A DNA stretch of 64,000 bases from Rhodoligotrophos appendicifer (GTDB lineage: Bacteria > Pseudomonadota > Alphaproteobacteria > Rhizobiales > Im1): contig NZ_VHKL01000004.1 in NCBI RefSeq assembly GCF_007474605.1, positions 124,001 through 188,000 on the forward strand, given 5' to 3'. Within the stretch, counting starts at the first letter, position 1. Every line of letters starts with the position of its first letter. A program made the translations under genes and the position numbers. Under the pieces are notes generated by a model. The model did no database searches. It was not told the DNA's origin and was given only the letters and a program-made list of their open reading frames with translations. Below are positions 1 to 7,949 of the stretch, one piece after another.

Positions 1-2
1 CG

Positions 3-62
3 GCGACTCCTGCGTCCGGCGCCATGACTGGTGCTCCTGCGACCACCACAACATCGCAGTAA
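3..62 (+). CDS. Possible 3' end of an upstream gene (partial)
   Basis: Only the last 19 codons could be present. Reading frame 3 is open from the window edge to a TAA at 60-62 and gives a tail rich in Ala, Thr and Pro. The main support is the strong plus-strand hairpin with a T-run at 91-116, placed where a terminator for a gene ending at 62 would lie. Function cannot be judged from this fragment, and the stretch is short enough to be open by chance. Confidence 0.3.
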   Translation, partial: ATPASGAMTGAPATTTTSQ

Positions 63-87
63 TCCTCACTTATTGACTGCGTTACGT

Positions 88-930
88 TTAGGCTGCGCCA
101 CTCGGCGCAGCCTTTTCGGTGAACTCTCGTTCTTTGTGTCGGTTCTGATCGAGAAAGCTTATCACGCCTTCCTTGTAGACTCGGTCACCGACAGTGCGCA
201 TGTGGTCCCGATCGGGCACCGGAAGGATTTCAGAGCCCGGAATGGCATCCTGAAGTGGCTCAGGGGCTCCGGCAATATCATCACGGGAGCCAACAGCGAT
301 TAAAGTTCGGGCTCGTATCTGGCCAAGCTCTTCAACACTCAGTCGCTGACGCGACACCCTTATACATGCGGCGAGAGCGCGAAGATCGCTTTTGGTATTC
401 TCAGCGAAAATCCGGAATGCACGGGCCTGCGGATCAGTGATCTGTTCGAGGCTGTCCGCCTCCAGAGCCCTGGCTATGGCTTCGTCACCAGGCACGCCAT
501 TTATCATGTTTTCGGCGAGGCCCGCCAAAATCAGAGAGCGGACATGTTCTGGATAGTTGATCGCCAACACTGCGGCGATGCGGGCGCCCATCGAATATCC
601 CATCACGTCAGCCCGATCGAAACCAAGATGATCCAATAACCGTTTGGCGTCTTTCGCCATCTTGATGGTGGCGTAGGGAGGCGTCTCATAAAGTTTCCCG
701 CTGCGACCATGCCCCCGGTTATCAATGATCACTACTTGACGCCCGGCACGTGCAAGGAGCCTGACCCAGCCAGTGTCGACCCAATTCACTCGGCCATTCG
801 ATGCAAAGCCGTGGATCAAAAGGATTGGATCACCCTCCCCTTCCGTTTCATAGTTGATCATCACACCGTCTGATAAGAACTGCGGCACAGGTTGCTCCAG
901 AATTCGACTGACGGACGACTTTGCCGGCAT
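88..930 (-). CDS. Alpha/beta-fold hydrolase
   Basis: This is a single-domain serine hydrolase of about 280 residues. The oxyanion-region motif LIHGFASN, the nucleophile elbow GYSMGA (GxSxG with the catalytic Ser), an acid in the region GSRDDIAG and the catalytic His in DRDHMRTVG are all visible in the canonical order. The substrate cannot be told; close relatives are annotated only as alpha/beta hydrolases. The start at 930 (MPAKSS) is preferred to one ten codons upstream because the upstream extension has no family character, but this is not certain. The gene is divergent from the zf-CHCC gene at 984, so a promoter region of about 50 bp is shared. Its last codons double as a plus-strand terminator hairpin. 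Confidence 0.85.
   Translation of the reverse strand: MPAKSSVSRILEQPVPQFLSDGVMINYETEGEGDPILLIHGFASNGRVNWVDTGWVRLLARAGRQVVIIDNRGHGRSGKLYETPPYATIKMAKDAKRLLDHLGFDRADVMGYSMGARIAAVLAINYPEHVRSLILAGLAENMINGVPGDEAIARALEADSLEQITDPQARAFRIFAENTKSDLRALAACIRVSRQRLSVEELGQIRARTLIAVGSRDDIAGAPEPLQDAIPGSEILPVPDRDHMRTVGDRVYKEGVISFLDQNRHKEREFTEKAAPSGAA
91..116 (+). terminator. Rho-independent terminator inside the end of the facing hydrolase gene
   Basis: A perfect 9-bp stem (GGCTGCGCC / GGCGCAGCC, 91-99 and 104-112) with a 4-nt loop is followed by TTTT on the plus strand. It lies within the last codons of the minus-strand hydrolase (stop at 88-90), whose C-terminal small residues are encoded by the stem. It probably ends a plus-strand transcript that enters from the left edge. 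Confidence 0.7.
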
Positions 931-983
931 CCATAGGATATGGTATCGGCGGCTCAGCACAACCCCAGGCCCAGGCGACCGAT

Positions 984-1232
984 ATGGCTCACGCAGTTAT
1001 TCCTAAGTTTCAAAATGACATGGGTGTCGACATCGTCGAGCTCGGAGCAAAGGAGTTCGAATGCATCGGCGCCAAGCCACCCTTCGATCATCCGCACATC
1101 TATTTGGACATGGGCAGCGACAATGAGATCATCTGTCCCTACTGCTCCACCGTTTACCGCTACAAAAGCGACTTAGCGGCAGATCAGTCTCGACCGACCG
1201 ATGCGCTCTACAAAGAATATGTCGAGGGCTGA
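984..1232 (+). CDS. Zinc-finger (zf-CHCC) protein, NDUFS6-like
   Basis: This 82-residue protein carries one C-x8-H-x14-C-x2-C metal-binding pattern: Cys in FECIG, His in FDHPH and CPYC. That is the zf-CHCC domain found in the mitochondrial complex I accessory subunit NDUFS6 and in small alphaproteobacterial proteins. By family knowledge a zinc-binding accessory role for NADH:quinone oxidoreductase is likely, but no nuo gene lies in the window. ATG 984 starts the conserved part; upstream in-frame codons look like non-coding sequence. The 3' end overlaps the following GNAT gene, so the two are probably co-transcribed. Confidence 0.85.
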   Translation: MAHAVIPKFQNDMGVDIVELGAKEFECIGAKPPFDHPHIYLDMGSDNEIICPYCSTVYRYKSDLAADQSRPTDALYKEYVEG

Positions 1233-1788
1233 ACCGCGCCGGTCGATCTCCGGTGCCGGCTCACGGCTACTCATTCGCTCAGCACAGGTTCCCGACATTG
1301 CTGTTCTTTCGGCGCTGGCCCAGGAGCTCCGCCGTCACGAGGCTATGCTCTATCAACGGATCGCGCCAGCATCGCAACTCGCAACCTCCTATGTAGAAGA
1401 GCTGATGGCAGAGGCTGCTGCGGCCGAAGGCATTCTGCTTGTCGCCGAATGGCATCGTGGGATCGCAGGTTACATTTTCCTGCGACCGCGAGTGATCGAT
1501 GAAATGCCCGATCACAGTCAGATTCATTACGCCATGGTGGATGATCTGGTGGTGACGCGAGCGCTCCGCGGAAACGGGATAGGACGGCGGCTATTGGAGG
1601 CGGGTGAAGCCCAAGCCCGCAAACAAGGCGCAAGCTGGATCCGCATCGGTTCTCTGGCTCGGAACGAAGCAGCTCTGGCCTTGTACAAGGGTGCTGGGTT
1701 CCAGGATCACCTGGTGATCCTGGAGAAGCCTCTCCACCAAGTCAGCGCCCAGGATGGCATCGGGGTGGCTCGATCTCAAATCGATTGA
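1201..1788 (+). CDS. GNAT-family N-acetyltransferase
   Basis: The product of up to 195 residues has a single GNAT fold. The acetyl-CoA pyrophosphate loop is LRGNGIGRRLL (R/QxxGxG/A pattern), preceded by beta strand 4 in MVDDLVVTRALRG, and the C-terminal RNEAALALYKGAGF region is typical. The substrate is unknown. The longest start (1201) overlaps the zf-CHCC gene by 32 bp; ATG 1219 overlaps by 14 bp and is an equally good choice because neither has a clear Shine-Dalgarno sequence. Confidence 0.85.
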   Translation: MRSTKNMSRAEPRRSISGAGSRLLIRSAQVPDIAVLSALAQELRRHEAMLYQRIAPASQLATSYVEELMAEAAAAEGILLVAEWHRGIAGYIFLRPRVIDEMPDHSQIHYAMVDDLVVTRALRGNGIGRRLLEAGEAQARKQGASWIRIGSLARNEAALALYKGAGFQDHLVILEKPLHQVSAQDGIGVARSQID

Positions 1789-1882
1789 CATCCTTGCAGC
1801 GCCAGCCTTGAAGCCGTGCCTGCAGCGGCCTAAATCATTAGGGAATATCGCTTCACCCGAAACCGAGCAGACAGGCACCCGA

Positions 1883-2242
1883 ATGAACAATCCCTCCAGC
1901 AGGATCTTCGACGAAATGGCCAAGATGTTCGGCACTGCCGCGTCGGCTGCTCAGGGTTTGCGGGGCGAGGTCGATAATCTTATTCGGTCGCAGGCTGAGC
2001 GAATTCTGGGAGATCTTGAAGTCGTCCAGCGCGAGGAGTTCGACAGCGTCCGGGAGATGGCTCGACTCGCACGGGAGGAAAACCAGGAACTGAGAGCCCG
2101 GATCGAGGCACTTGAGAAGCGGCTCGCGGAACCTGTCACAGCAAATGCTTCACGCGCTGCGGTCGGAGAGCCCAAGCGCATACCTCGCGAAGCAAAGGCG
2201 AAAACGGCCAAGGCCAAGACGACTCCAGATACCCCAGGCTGA
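1883..2242 (+). CDS. ubiK: UbiK-family ubiquinone biosynthesis accessory factor
   Basis: This 119-residue protein has the BMFP architecture: an amphipathic helical N-terminus (FDEMAKMFGTAA), a long coiled coil with a heptad-like E/R/L pattern (about residues 25-85), and a basic Ala/Lys-rich tail. UbiK proteins support aerobic ubiquinone synthesis by binding UbiJ and lipids in the cytosolic Ubi complex. ATG 1883 is chosen because the conserved MNNPSSRIFDE-type N-terminus begins there; the frame stays open upstream but without family resemblance. It is followed by YbjN and proC, a grouping common in Hyphomicrobiales. Confidence 0.85.
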   Translation: MNNPSSRIFDEMAKMFGTAASAAQGLRGEVDNLIRSQAERILGDLEVVQREEFDSVREMARLAREENQELRARIEALEKRLAEPVTANASRAAVGEPKRIPREAKAKTAKAKTTPDTPG

Positions 2243-2459
2243 TAAGTCTCCATCACCCCTTGGCGTGAAAAGTTTTTGTATACGGCAGCAGTTTGCCTGT
2301 GGACTGCGGGTTCGCCTGAAAAGTTAATGACTTGCGCGGCGCCCGCGTCTCCTTCACCGTCCACTTATAGCGGTTGAGTTGATTCGGAGCGCGAAATCTA
2401 GTGTGGCACTCCCTAGAGCCGTGTCTCCGGCCATGTCAACTGCCGGAGGGGAGATCATA

Positions 2460-2960
2460 ATGACGGCTGTTCAAGCATTCGTTGACGAGCAGATAAATCC
2501 TCTGGACACCATGGAGCTGGTGGCGGCCGCACATGATTGGTCGATTGACCGCAGTGGCGATGATGAGATCAATCTCCTCGTCACCGGTTCATGGAGCGAC
2601 CTGCATCTTTGCGTCAACTGGCGGGATGATCTCGAGGGCCTTCATCTGGCCTGTGGCTTTGATCTCAAAGTCCCGGAGGGCCGGCGCGAAGAGGTCGCTC
2701 GGCTGATCGCCTTGATCAACGAGCAGCTGATGTTTGGTCATTTCGACCTTTGGAAGAGCGAAGGCACCCTGATCTTTCGCAACGGACTGCTGCTTTGTGG
2801 GGGTGTCGAAGTCACTGAATCGCAGTGCGAGGCGCTCATTCAACTGGCGCTGGAGAGTTGCGAGCGCTTCTATCCGGCGTTTCAGTTCGTTATCTGGGCG
2901 GGCCAGAGCGCTGAGGCCGCGATGGAGGCGAGCCTCCTGGAGACGCAGGGTGAGGCTTGA
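2460..2960 (+). CDS. YbjN domain-containing protein
   Basis: This 166-residue cytosolic protein has a YbjN-type fold: the N-terminal helix NPLDTMELVAAAHDW, beta strands including WSDLHLCVNWRDD, the helix VARLIALINEQLMFGHFDLW, and a C-terminal helical segment. The family has no assigned enzymatic activity; relatives resemble type III secretion chaperones in fold and affect stress and motility phenotypes in enterobacteria. ATG 2460 follows a good ribosome-binding site (GGAGGGGAG). It is probably co-transcribed with proC, which starts 15 bp after its stop. Confidence 0.85.
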   Translation: MTAVQAFVDEQINPLDTMELVAAAHDWSIDRSGDDEINLLVTGSWSDLHLCVNWRDDLEGLHLACGFDLKVPEGRREEVARLIALINEQLMFGHFDLWKSEGTLIFRNGLLLCGGVEVTESQCEALIQLALESCERFYPAFQFVIWAGQSAEAAMEASLLETQGEA

Positions 2961-2975
2961 CCACGGAGTGAGCGG

Positions 2976-3791
2976 ATGAATTTCGACGGCAAGCTTGTCC
3001 TCGTGGGTGCGGGCAAGATGGGCGGGGCAATGCTCGAAGGCTGGCTTTCGCGGGGCCTCACAGCAGGTCAGGTCGTTGTGATCGATCCGTCTCCTGCACC
3101 GGAGATAACCGACCTCATCAACCGCCAGGGCGTCACTCTGAACCCTGTTATTGATGCCATCGACGATGTCGCGGTGGTGCTCATAGCGGTCAAACCGCAG
3201 GCGATCGGAGAGGTTTTGCCGACCCTTGCTCCCTTGGCCAAGCAGAAGCCGCTTTTCATCTCCGTCGCTGCGGGGAAGACGCTCGCGACATTCGAAGCGG
3301 CGTTTGGTGACGACAAGGCAATCATTCGGGCGATGCCGAATACGCCCGCAGCCGTCGGACGCGGGATTACTGTGCTGTGCCCCAATCAAAACGTAACACA
3401 TGCACAGCTCGCCCTGGGGGAAGACCTGCTGTCTGCCGTCGGCGAAGTCGACCACATCACGGAAGAGTCCCTCATGGACGCGGTCACAGCCGTATCAGGA
3501 TCCGGCCCTGCTTATGTCTTCTTCCTAGCCGAATGTCTTTCAGCGGCCGGCATCAAGGCGGGATTGCCCGAGGGTCTGGCCACGAAGCTTGCGCGCGAGA
3601 CTGTCGCTGGTGCCGGAGAATTGATGCGCGTGTCTGGGCTGCCTGCAGCAGTCTTGCGCGAGAATGTGACCTCGGCCGGTGGGACCACTGCGGCGGCACT
3701 CGCCGTGCTGATGTCCGCAGACGGCTTGCGTCCTATCATGCAAAGCGCAGTCGCCGCAGCGACCAGACGATCTAGGGAGTTAGCAGTCTGA
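2976..3791 (+). CDS. proC: Pyrroline-5-carboxylate reductase
   Basis: ProC catalyses the last step of proline synthesis, NAD(P)H-dependent reduction of pyrroline-5-carboxylate. The 271-residue length is normal. Visible motifs are the Rossmann loop VGAGKMGGAM near the N-terminus, MPNTPAAVGRG in the middle, and the C-terminal signature AVSGSGPAYVFFLAE followed by ENVTSAGGTTAAAL, which form the dimeric active site. It directly follows the YbjN gene. Confidence 0.97.
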   Translation: MNFDGKLVLVGAGKMGGAMLEGWLSRGLTAGQVVVIDPSPAPEITDLINRQGVTLNPVIDAIDDVAVVLIAVKPQAIGEVLPTLAPLAKQKPLFISVAAGKTLATFEAAFGDDKAIIRAMPNTPAAVGRGITVLCPNQNVTHAQLALGEDLLSAVGEVDHITEESLMDAVTAVSGSGPAYVFFLAECLSAAGIKAGLPEGLATKLARETVAGAGELMRVSGLPAAVLRENVTSAGGTTAAALAVLMSADGLRPIMQSAVAAATRRSRELAV

Positions 3792-3878
3792 GATTTAACC
3801 AAAGGAACCTGAGAGCTGTAAAAGACCTTTTCCTATGATGGTCTGAGCGCTTAAGCTTCGAACAAACAGGGAAACAGG

Positions 3879-4664
3879 ATGGCGCAAAAACAACCTAAAC
3901 AATCGGGCGCAAAGCCCAACCGGCCCCGAAAGACGGACATGCCGACACAGATCAAGGCCGAACAGTCAGACACACCGCGGCAAGCCGTCGTTGACGCGAT
4001 GCTGAAGCTCGCCGCACTCAATGGTTGGCGGGATCTTTCCTTGCGTGATATCGCCCGCGAAAGTGGTGTGTCTCTGGCGAATGTGCGGTCCAACTACTCG
4101 TCGAAAACAGCAATACTCACGGATTTCATAAAGATAACTGACGAGGCCGTTCTGGAGCGAGCCGCCAAGGAGGTCTCCTCCACGGAGGCTCATGACCGTT
4201 TGTTCGACGTGGTGATGATGCGTCTCGAAGCGCTTGCTCCCTACAAAACGGCGCTGAAGGCCATTTTTCGGGACGCCGGATCGATCGTTGACGACCTGCC
4301 GCTGCTGTTCTGGACCCAAGCGGCGTCGAAGCACTGGATGCTGGTGGCGGCAGACCTCGAGCCCCGCGGAATGAAGGGCATTTTGACGGCATCGGGACTT
4401 GCCTTGATCTATGCCAGAGTTTTGCGCACGTGGCTCAAGGAAGACAGTCCTGATTTGCCCCGAACCATGGCGGAACTCGATCGACTGCTGCACAGGGGTG
4501 AACGCAGTTTGGAGCGACTCGAGGGGCCGATGGCGCTCTGTGGCATGGCGCAGCGAATGGCCTGCGACTTCGTCCGGCAAGCGCGGCAGTTGCGGCGTGA
4601 GAGGCGAGCGAGTCGCACAAGCCGACCCCGCGGCTCGCCTGATGCCGAAACTGCATCGATCTGA
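3879..4664 (+). CDS. TetR-family transcriptional regulator
   Basis: The 261-residue protein has a Lys/Pro-rich N-terminal tail of about 35 residues. A TetR helix-turn-helix follows (LRDIARESGVSLANVRSNYSSKTAIL, roughly residues 48-74), then a helical ligand-binding region with no recognisable specificity and a strongly basic C-terminus. ATG 3879 follows AGGGAAACAGG. It lies 10 bp upstream of the csaA-like gene and may share a transcript with it. Its target and ligand cannot be judged. Confidence 0.85.
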   Translation: MAQKQPKQSGAKPNRPRKTDMPTQIKAEQSDTPRQAVVDAMLKLAALNGWRDLSLRDIARESGVSLANVRSNYSSKTAILTDFIKITDEAVLERAAKEVSSTEAHDRLFDVVMMRLEALAPYKTALKAIFRDAGSIVDDLPLLFWTQAASKHWMLVAADLEPRGMKGILTASGLALIYARVLRTWLKEDSPDLPRTMAELDRLLHRGERSLERLEGPMALCGMAQRMACDFVRQARQLRRERRASRTSRPRGSPDAETASI

Positions 4665-4674
4665 GGCTGTAAGC

Positions 4675-5028
4675 ATGGCGGGGGTCGTAGAGCCGGCAAT
4701 CACCTTCGATGATTTTCTGAAGGTGGACATTCGCGTGGGCACGATCGTGCAGGCAGAGCCCTTTCCGCAGGCCCGAAAGCCCGCTTTCAGGTTGTTGATC
4801 GACTTCGGAGACCCCGTCGGCGTCAAAAAGAGCTCGGCTCAAATTACCGTCCATTATTCCATCGAGGAATTACTCGGACGAAAGGTGGCCGCTGTGGTGA
4901 ACTTTCCGCCGCGGCAAATCGGGCCCTTTATGTCAGAGGTGCTTACGCTGGGTTTCACCGACGCTGACGGTCACATCGTGCTCGCCGGGATCGACCACGA
5001 CGTTCCGAATGGTAGCCGTCTCTGCTGA
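4675..5028 (+). CDS. csaA: CsaA-like tRNA-binding-fold protein
   Basis: This is a 117-residue stand-alone tRNA-binding (EMAP/Trbp111-type OB-fold) domain. The motif DFLKVDIRVGTIVQAEPFP begins it, and the body has VGVKKSSAQIT and PPRQIGPFMSEVL as in CsaA. CsaA proteins are dimeric and were described in Bacillus as export-related chaperones; RNA binding is also possible. ATG 4675 sits after GAGG with suitable spacing and matches the family length. The gene is convergent with the sensor kinase, whose stop codon begins at 5030. Confidence 0.9.
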   Translation: MAGVVEPAITFDDFLKVDIRVGTIVQAEPFPQARKPAFRLLIDFGDPVGVKKSSAQITVHYSIEELLGRKVAAVVNFPPRQIGPFMSEVLTLGFTDADGHIVLAGIDHDVPNGSRLC

Positions 5029-5029
5029 T

Positions 5030-6415
5030 CTACCAGACCGGCGTCTGCACAATCGCCCTCAGACCACCTTTGGGGCTGTCGGCGAGGGTAATGTCTCCAC
5101 CGTGACTTCTTGCTATGTCACGAGCGATTGCCAAACCGAGCCCCGTGCCACTCTCATCCTGATTACGCGCATCATCCAATCGAAAGAACGGTCTGAACAC
5201 GGCTTCCCGCTGGCTTGGTGCAATACCGGGACCGTCATCATCGACAATCAAAGTCAGATGCCTGTCATCAAGCGATGCCGATATTGAGATGTTGGCGGCA
5301 TGCCGGGCGGCATTGCCCACAAGATTTGCCAAGCATCGCTTATAGGCGTTCGGCTTCACGGGAGCCCAGAGTTCTTCTGGGACGGCACAATGTACATCTC
5401 TGCCCCGCTTTTGCCCGATACGGGCGACAGAGGCTACGATTGAGGAAATATCTGCGTCAACCGACCGTTCGCCTCCGTCACCACGGACAAAAGCCATGTA
5501 GTCCTCGAGCATGCCCTGCATTTCGTCGGCATCACGCTTCAGTTCTTGGGTCTGTGGCGTATCACCAAGGCAGGCGAGTTCGAGCTTGAAGCGCGTGAGG
5601 ATCGTACGGAGGTCGTGGCTGACACCGGCCAGCATGGCTGTGCGCTGCTCCACATGCCGCTCAATCCGCTCGCGCATATTGTTAAACGCCAGGGCAGCAA
5701 CTTGAACTTCAGCAGCTCCGCGAGGTTGGAAGGGTGGCACATCCCGCCCCATTCCGAAGCTCTGTGCCGCCTCGGCCAGCTGGAGAATTGGCTTGATCTG
5801 ATTGCGGAGGAATATGACCGCAACGAACATAAGAACCAGGGAGGAGCCGACCATCCAGAGCAGGAAGATATGGGTATTCGAGGCGTAGGCCCGGCTTTGG
5901 TTGGTGAGCACGCGGAAGATCATACCCGGCGCAACTTCAACGCGGACATCCACATAGCCGGACCGTCCCAAGGTATCCAACCAGAATGGTCTGTCCACAA
6001 AGCGGGCGATGTATTTCGAGAGTTTGATATCGAGCAGTGAGAAGAGCGGCTTTTCAGCGGGCGGCGGCAAATCATGCCCTTCAACAATACTCAATCCCAG
6101 ATCGAGGGTGTCATTTGCCATCCTGAGAAGATGCGCCCGATTCTCAGGGGTTTTTGGATAATAGTCATAGGCTTCCACGATCAATGCGATTTCGCGCGCG
6201 ACCGACTTCGAAAGCTGTTTCGTTACGCGGTCCCAATGACGCTCCATGAAAATGAAGGCCATAATCGACTGAAGGAGCACGATGGGCGTTATGATGATAA
6301 TCAGCGACCGGGGATAAAGACCATCGGGCAGATGACGCTCCAGAAAACGGTTGAAGCGCCAGTAGAGCCCAGGCTGAACTGCTCGCTCGGGTCCGACGTC
6401 AGTGATGGAACTCAT
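5030..6415 (-). CDS. EnvZ-like sensor histidine kinase
   Basis: The 461-residue membrane kinase has a transmembrane helix near residues 38-57, a periplasmic sensor of about 115 residues, a second transmembrane helix near 185-205, then HAMP, a dimerisation/phosphoacceptor domain and a HATPase domain. The H-box reads GVSHDLRTILTR; the Pro usual after RT in H-boxes is Ile here, a form I associate with alphaproteobacterial EnvZ-like kinases. N-box (NLVGNAARHA), G1 (DDDGPGI) and G2 (GTGLGLAIA) motifs are intact. It is encoded 27 bp after the OmpR-like regulator on the same strand, so the two form a cognate pair. The signal sensed is unknown. Confidence 0.93.
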   Translation of the reverse strand: MSSITDVGPERAVQPGLYWRFNRFLERHLPDGLYPRSLIIIITPIVLLQSIMAFIFMERHWDRVTKQLSKSVAREIALIVEAYDYYPKTPENRAHLLRMANDTLDLGLSIVEGHDLPPPAEKPLFSLLDIKLSKYIARFVDRPFWLDTLGRSGYVDVRVEVAPGMIFRVLTNQSRAYASNTHIFLLWMVGSSLVLMFVAVIFLRNQIKPILQLAEAAQSFGMGRDVPPFQPRGAAEVQVAALAFNNMRERIERHVEQRTAMLAGVSHDLRTILTRFKLELACLGDTPQTQELKRDADEMQGMLEDYMAFVRGDGGERSVDADISSIVASVARIGQKRGRDVHCAVPEELWAPVKPNAYKRCLANLVGNAARHAANISISASLDDRHLTLIVDDDGPGIAPSQREAVFRPFFRLDDARNQDESGTGLGLAIARDIARSHGGDITLADSPKGGLRAIVQTPVW

Positions 6416-6442
6416 ATTTGCCGCCTGTTCAGCGCGTGCATC

Positions 6443-7129
6443 CTAATCCGTGTAGAGAATATAGCCTGAACCCCTTACGGTTTGCAGATAGACCGGTGTC
6501 GCGGGATCGGCCTCTATCTTCCGCCGCAACCGATTGATCTGCACATCGACGGCCCGAACACTCTCACTGGAATTTTCACCTGCAAGCTCATTTCGGCTTA
6601 TCGCTTCACCTCGGCGCTCTGCGAACAGCCTCAGCAAATCACGCTCTCGGCTGGTGAGCTTTACCGTCTGGCCATCACGCCTGAGCTCACCTCGCTGCAG
6701 ATTGAAGCTGCAAGACCCCATCATAATATCCTGGATCGGAGCCGCAACCTTTGTTTTACGGCGCAAGATATTGGCAATTCGCAGGAGCAGTTCCTGGGGC
6801 TCGAAAGGCTTGCTGATATAGTCGTCCCCACCGGACGACAGTCCTTCGATCCTGTCACTGCTCTCCGCAAGAGCAGATAGAATCAAGATTGGAACGTCGT
6901 TGGTCTCCCGCAAAGAGCGGGTCAGAGACAAACCGCTTTCGCCAGGCATCATGACGTCGACGATAAGCAAATCGAAGGCGAAAGACATCATCGCCTTACG
7001 TGCCTCGTCAGCTTGAGCGGCGGCCGTTACACGATAGCCATTACTGGTAAGATATGACTTCAGCAGTTCACGAATGCGACGGTCATCATCGACAATGAGA
7101 ATATGGGATGCTTCGTCCTTGAGGCTCAT
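6443..7129 (-). CDS. OmpR-family response regulator
   Basis: The 228-residue regulator has an N-terminal receiver domain and a C-terminal winged helix. The receiver shows the acidic pocket (IVDDDRR), the phosphoacceptor Asp in LLIVDVMMPGESG and the conserved Lys in YISKPF. The winged helix has LTSRERDLLRLFAERRGEAISRNEL and ends with VQINRLRRKIE plus the RGSGYIL wing. It is the partner of the kinase just downstream and lies 21 bp downstream of the MarR gene, so MarR, regulator and kinase may form one operon. Confidence 0.95.
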   Translation of the reverse strand: MSLKDEASHILIVDDDRRIRELLKSYLTSNGYRVTAAAQADEARKAMMSFAFDLLIVDVMMPGESGLSLTRSLRETNDVPILILSALAESSDRIEGLSSGGDDYISKPFEPQELLLRIANILRRKTKVAAPIQDIMMGSCSFNLQRGELRRDGQTVKLTSRERDLLRLFAERRGEAISRNELAGENSSESVRAVDVQINRLRRKIEADPATPVYLQTVRGSGYILYTD

Positions 7130-7150
7130 GAGGCTATTATCCGAGCGAAA

Positions 7151-7678
7151 CTAACCAGTCTGCCGATCCGGCACTGCGAGACGGGCCACGTGCTCACGAT
7201 CTTCAGCGTTGATCAAGTTGAAGAGTAGCTGCTCGCAATTCTTGCCGCCGTCCGGCAGTGCTTCAATCGCTGCCTTCACCCGCTGAAGCTGCGGGGCCAG
7301 CAGGCTCAAGCGCAGTTCATCTCCCGGTGGGGTCAAGTAGAGGAGCCTTTGGCGACGATCCTCCCTGCCCTCCTCCTGATAAACATATCCCTGCTCAATC
7401 AGCTCACGAAGCACGCGTCCTAAGCTCTGCTTGGTAATCCGCAATATATCAAGGAGTTCTGCCACGCGTATGCCGGGATTGCGGCCGACGAAGTGGAGGA
7501 TGCGATGGTGCGCTCTCCCAAAGCCGTAATCGCTGAGGATCGCATCGGGATCTGAAACGAAGTCCCGATAGGCGAAGAACAGGAACTCGATCACCTTCAA
7601 CAATCGATCGCGGTCACCATCATCGTGCTTGGCAGATGCCGCGGTATCGCTTTCTAATCCAACTATGATAACCTCCAT
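7151..7678 (-). CDS. MarR-family transcriptional regulator
   Basis: The product is a winged-helix regulator of about 175 residues: the N-terminal dimerisation helix region LLKVIEFLFFAYRDFV, the recognition region VAELLDILRITKQSLGRVLRELIEQGYV, and the wing REDRRQRLLYLTP. A start eight codons upstream (7702) would sit directly beside the AT-rich promoter-like stretch at 7697-7733, so the internal ATG at 7678 is preferred. It is divergent from ilvE and followed by the two-component pair; it may control one or both, but that is inference from position only. Confidence 0.88.
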   Translation of the reverse strand: MEVIIVGLESDTAASAKHDDGDRDRLLKVIEFLFFAYRDFVSDPDAILSDYGFGRAHHRILHFVGRNPGIRVAELLDILRITKQSLGRVLRELIEQGYVYQEEGREDRRQRLLYLTPPGDELRLSLLAPQLQRVKAAIEALPDGGKNCEQLLFNLINAEDREHVARLAVPDRQTG

Positions 7679-7696
7679 CCGAGGCGGAAGGCCCGC

Positions 7697-7746
7697 ATCC
7701 AAATTATGTAAGCCATATTGACATATTTTGGAACGATAGTTACTTC
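7697..7746 (+). promoter_or_regulatory. AT-rich promoter/operator region between marR-type gene and ilvE
   Basis: A consensus -35 hexamer TTGACA is at 7718-7723, with a weak -10-like TACTTC 17 bp further on (7741-7746), reading toward ilvE. The same AT-rich stretch contains ATTATG (CATAAT on the minus strand), which could serve the divergent MarR gene. The overlap would suit a MarR operator, but no clean palindrome is visible, so this is a weak call. Confidence 0.3.
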
Positions 7747-7949
7747 TACGCCTCCCTCTGCGAAACTTCCTCTCCTTTTCGGTTTGGTGGTGTCGTTAAG
7801 GGGCTACTTTGGACTAAAGACTGCGAGATGCGTGGTCGCCGAGGCTTGCTGGAAAGCCGAAGAAGCGATCGGCACAGTCGAAGGGATGTCGCGGCGGCCT
7901 GGTCGTTCTCGGACCAAGGACCTCCTATGGAATTTGAGGAGTTTGGACG

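Noticed and set aside
2589-3455. 288-codon minus-strand frame across YbjN and proC
   Set aside because: It spans two well-supported genes on the other strand and has no recognisable features.
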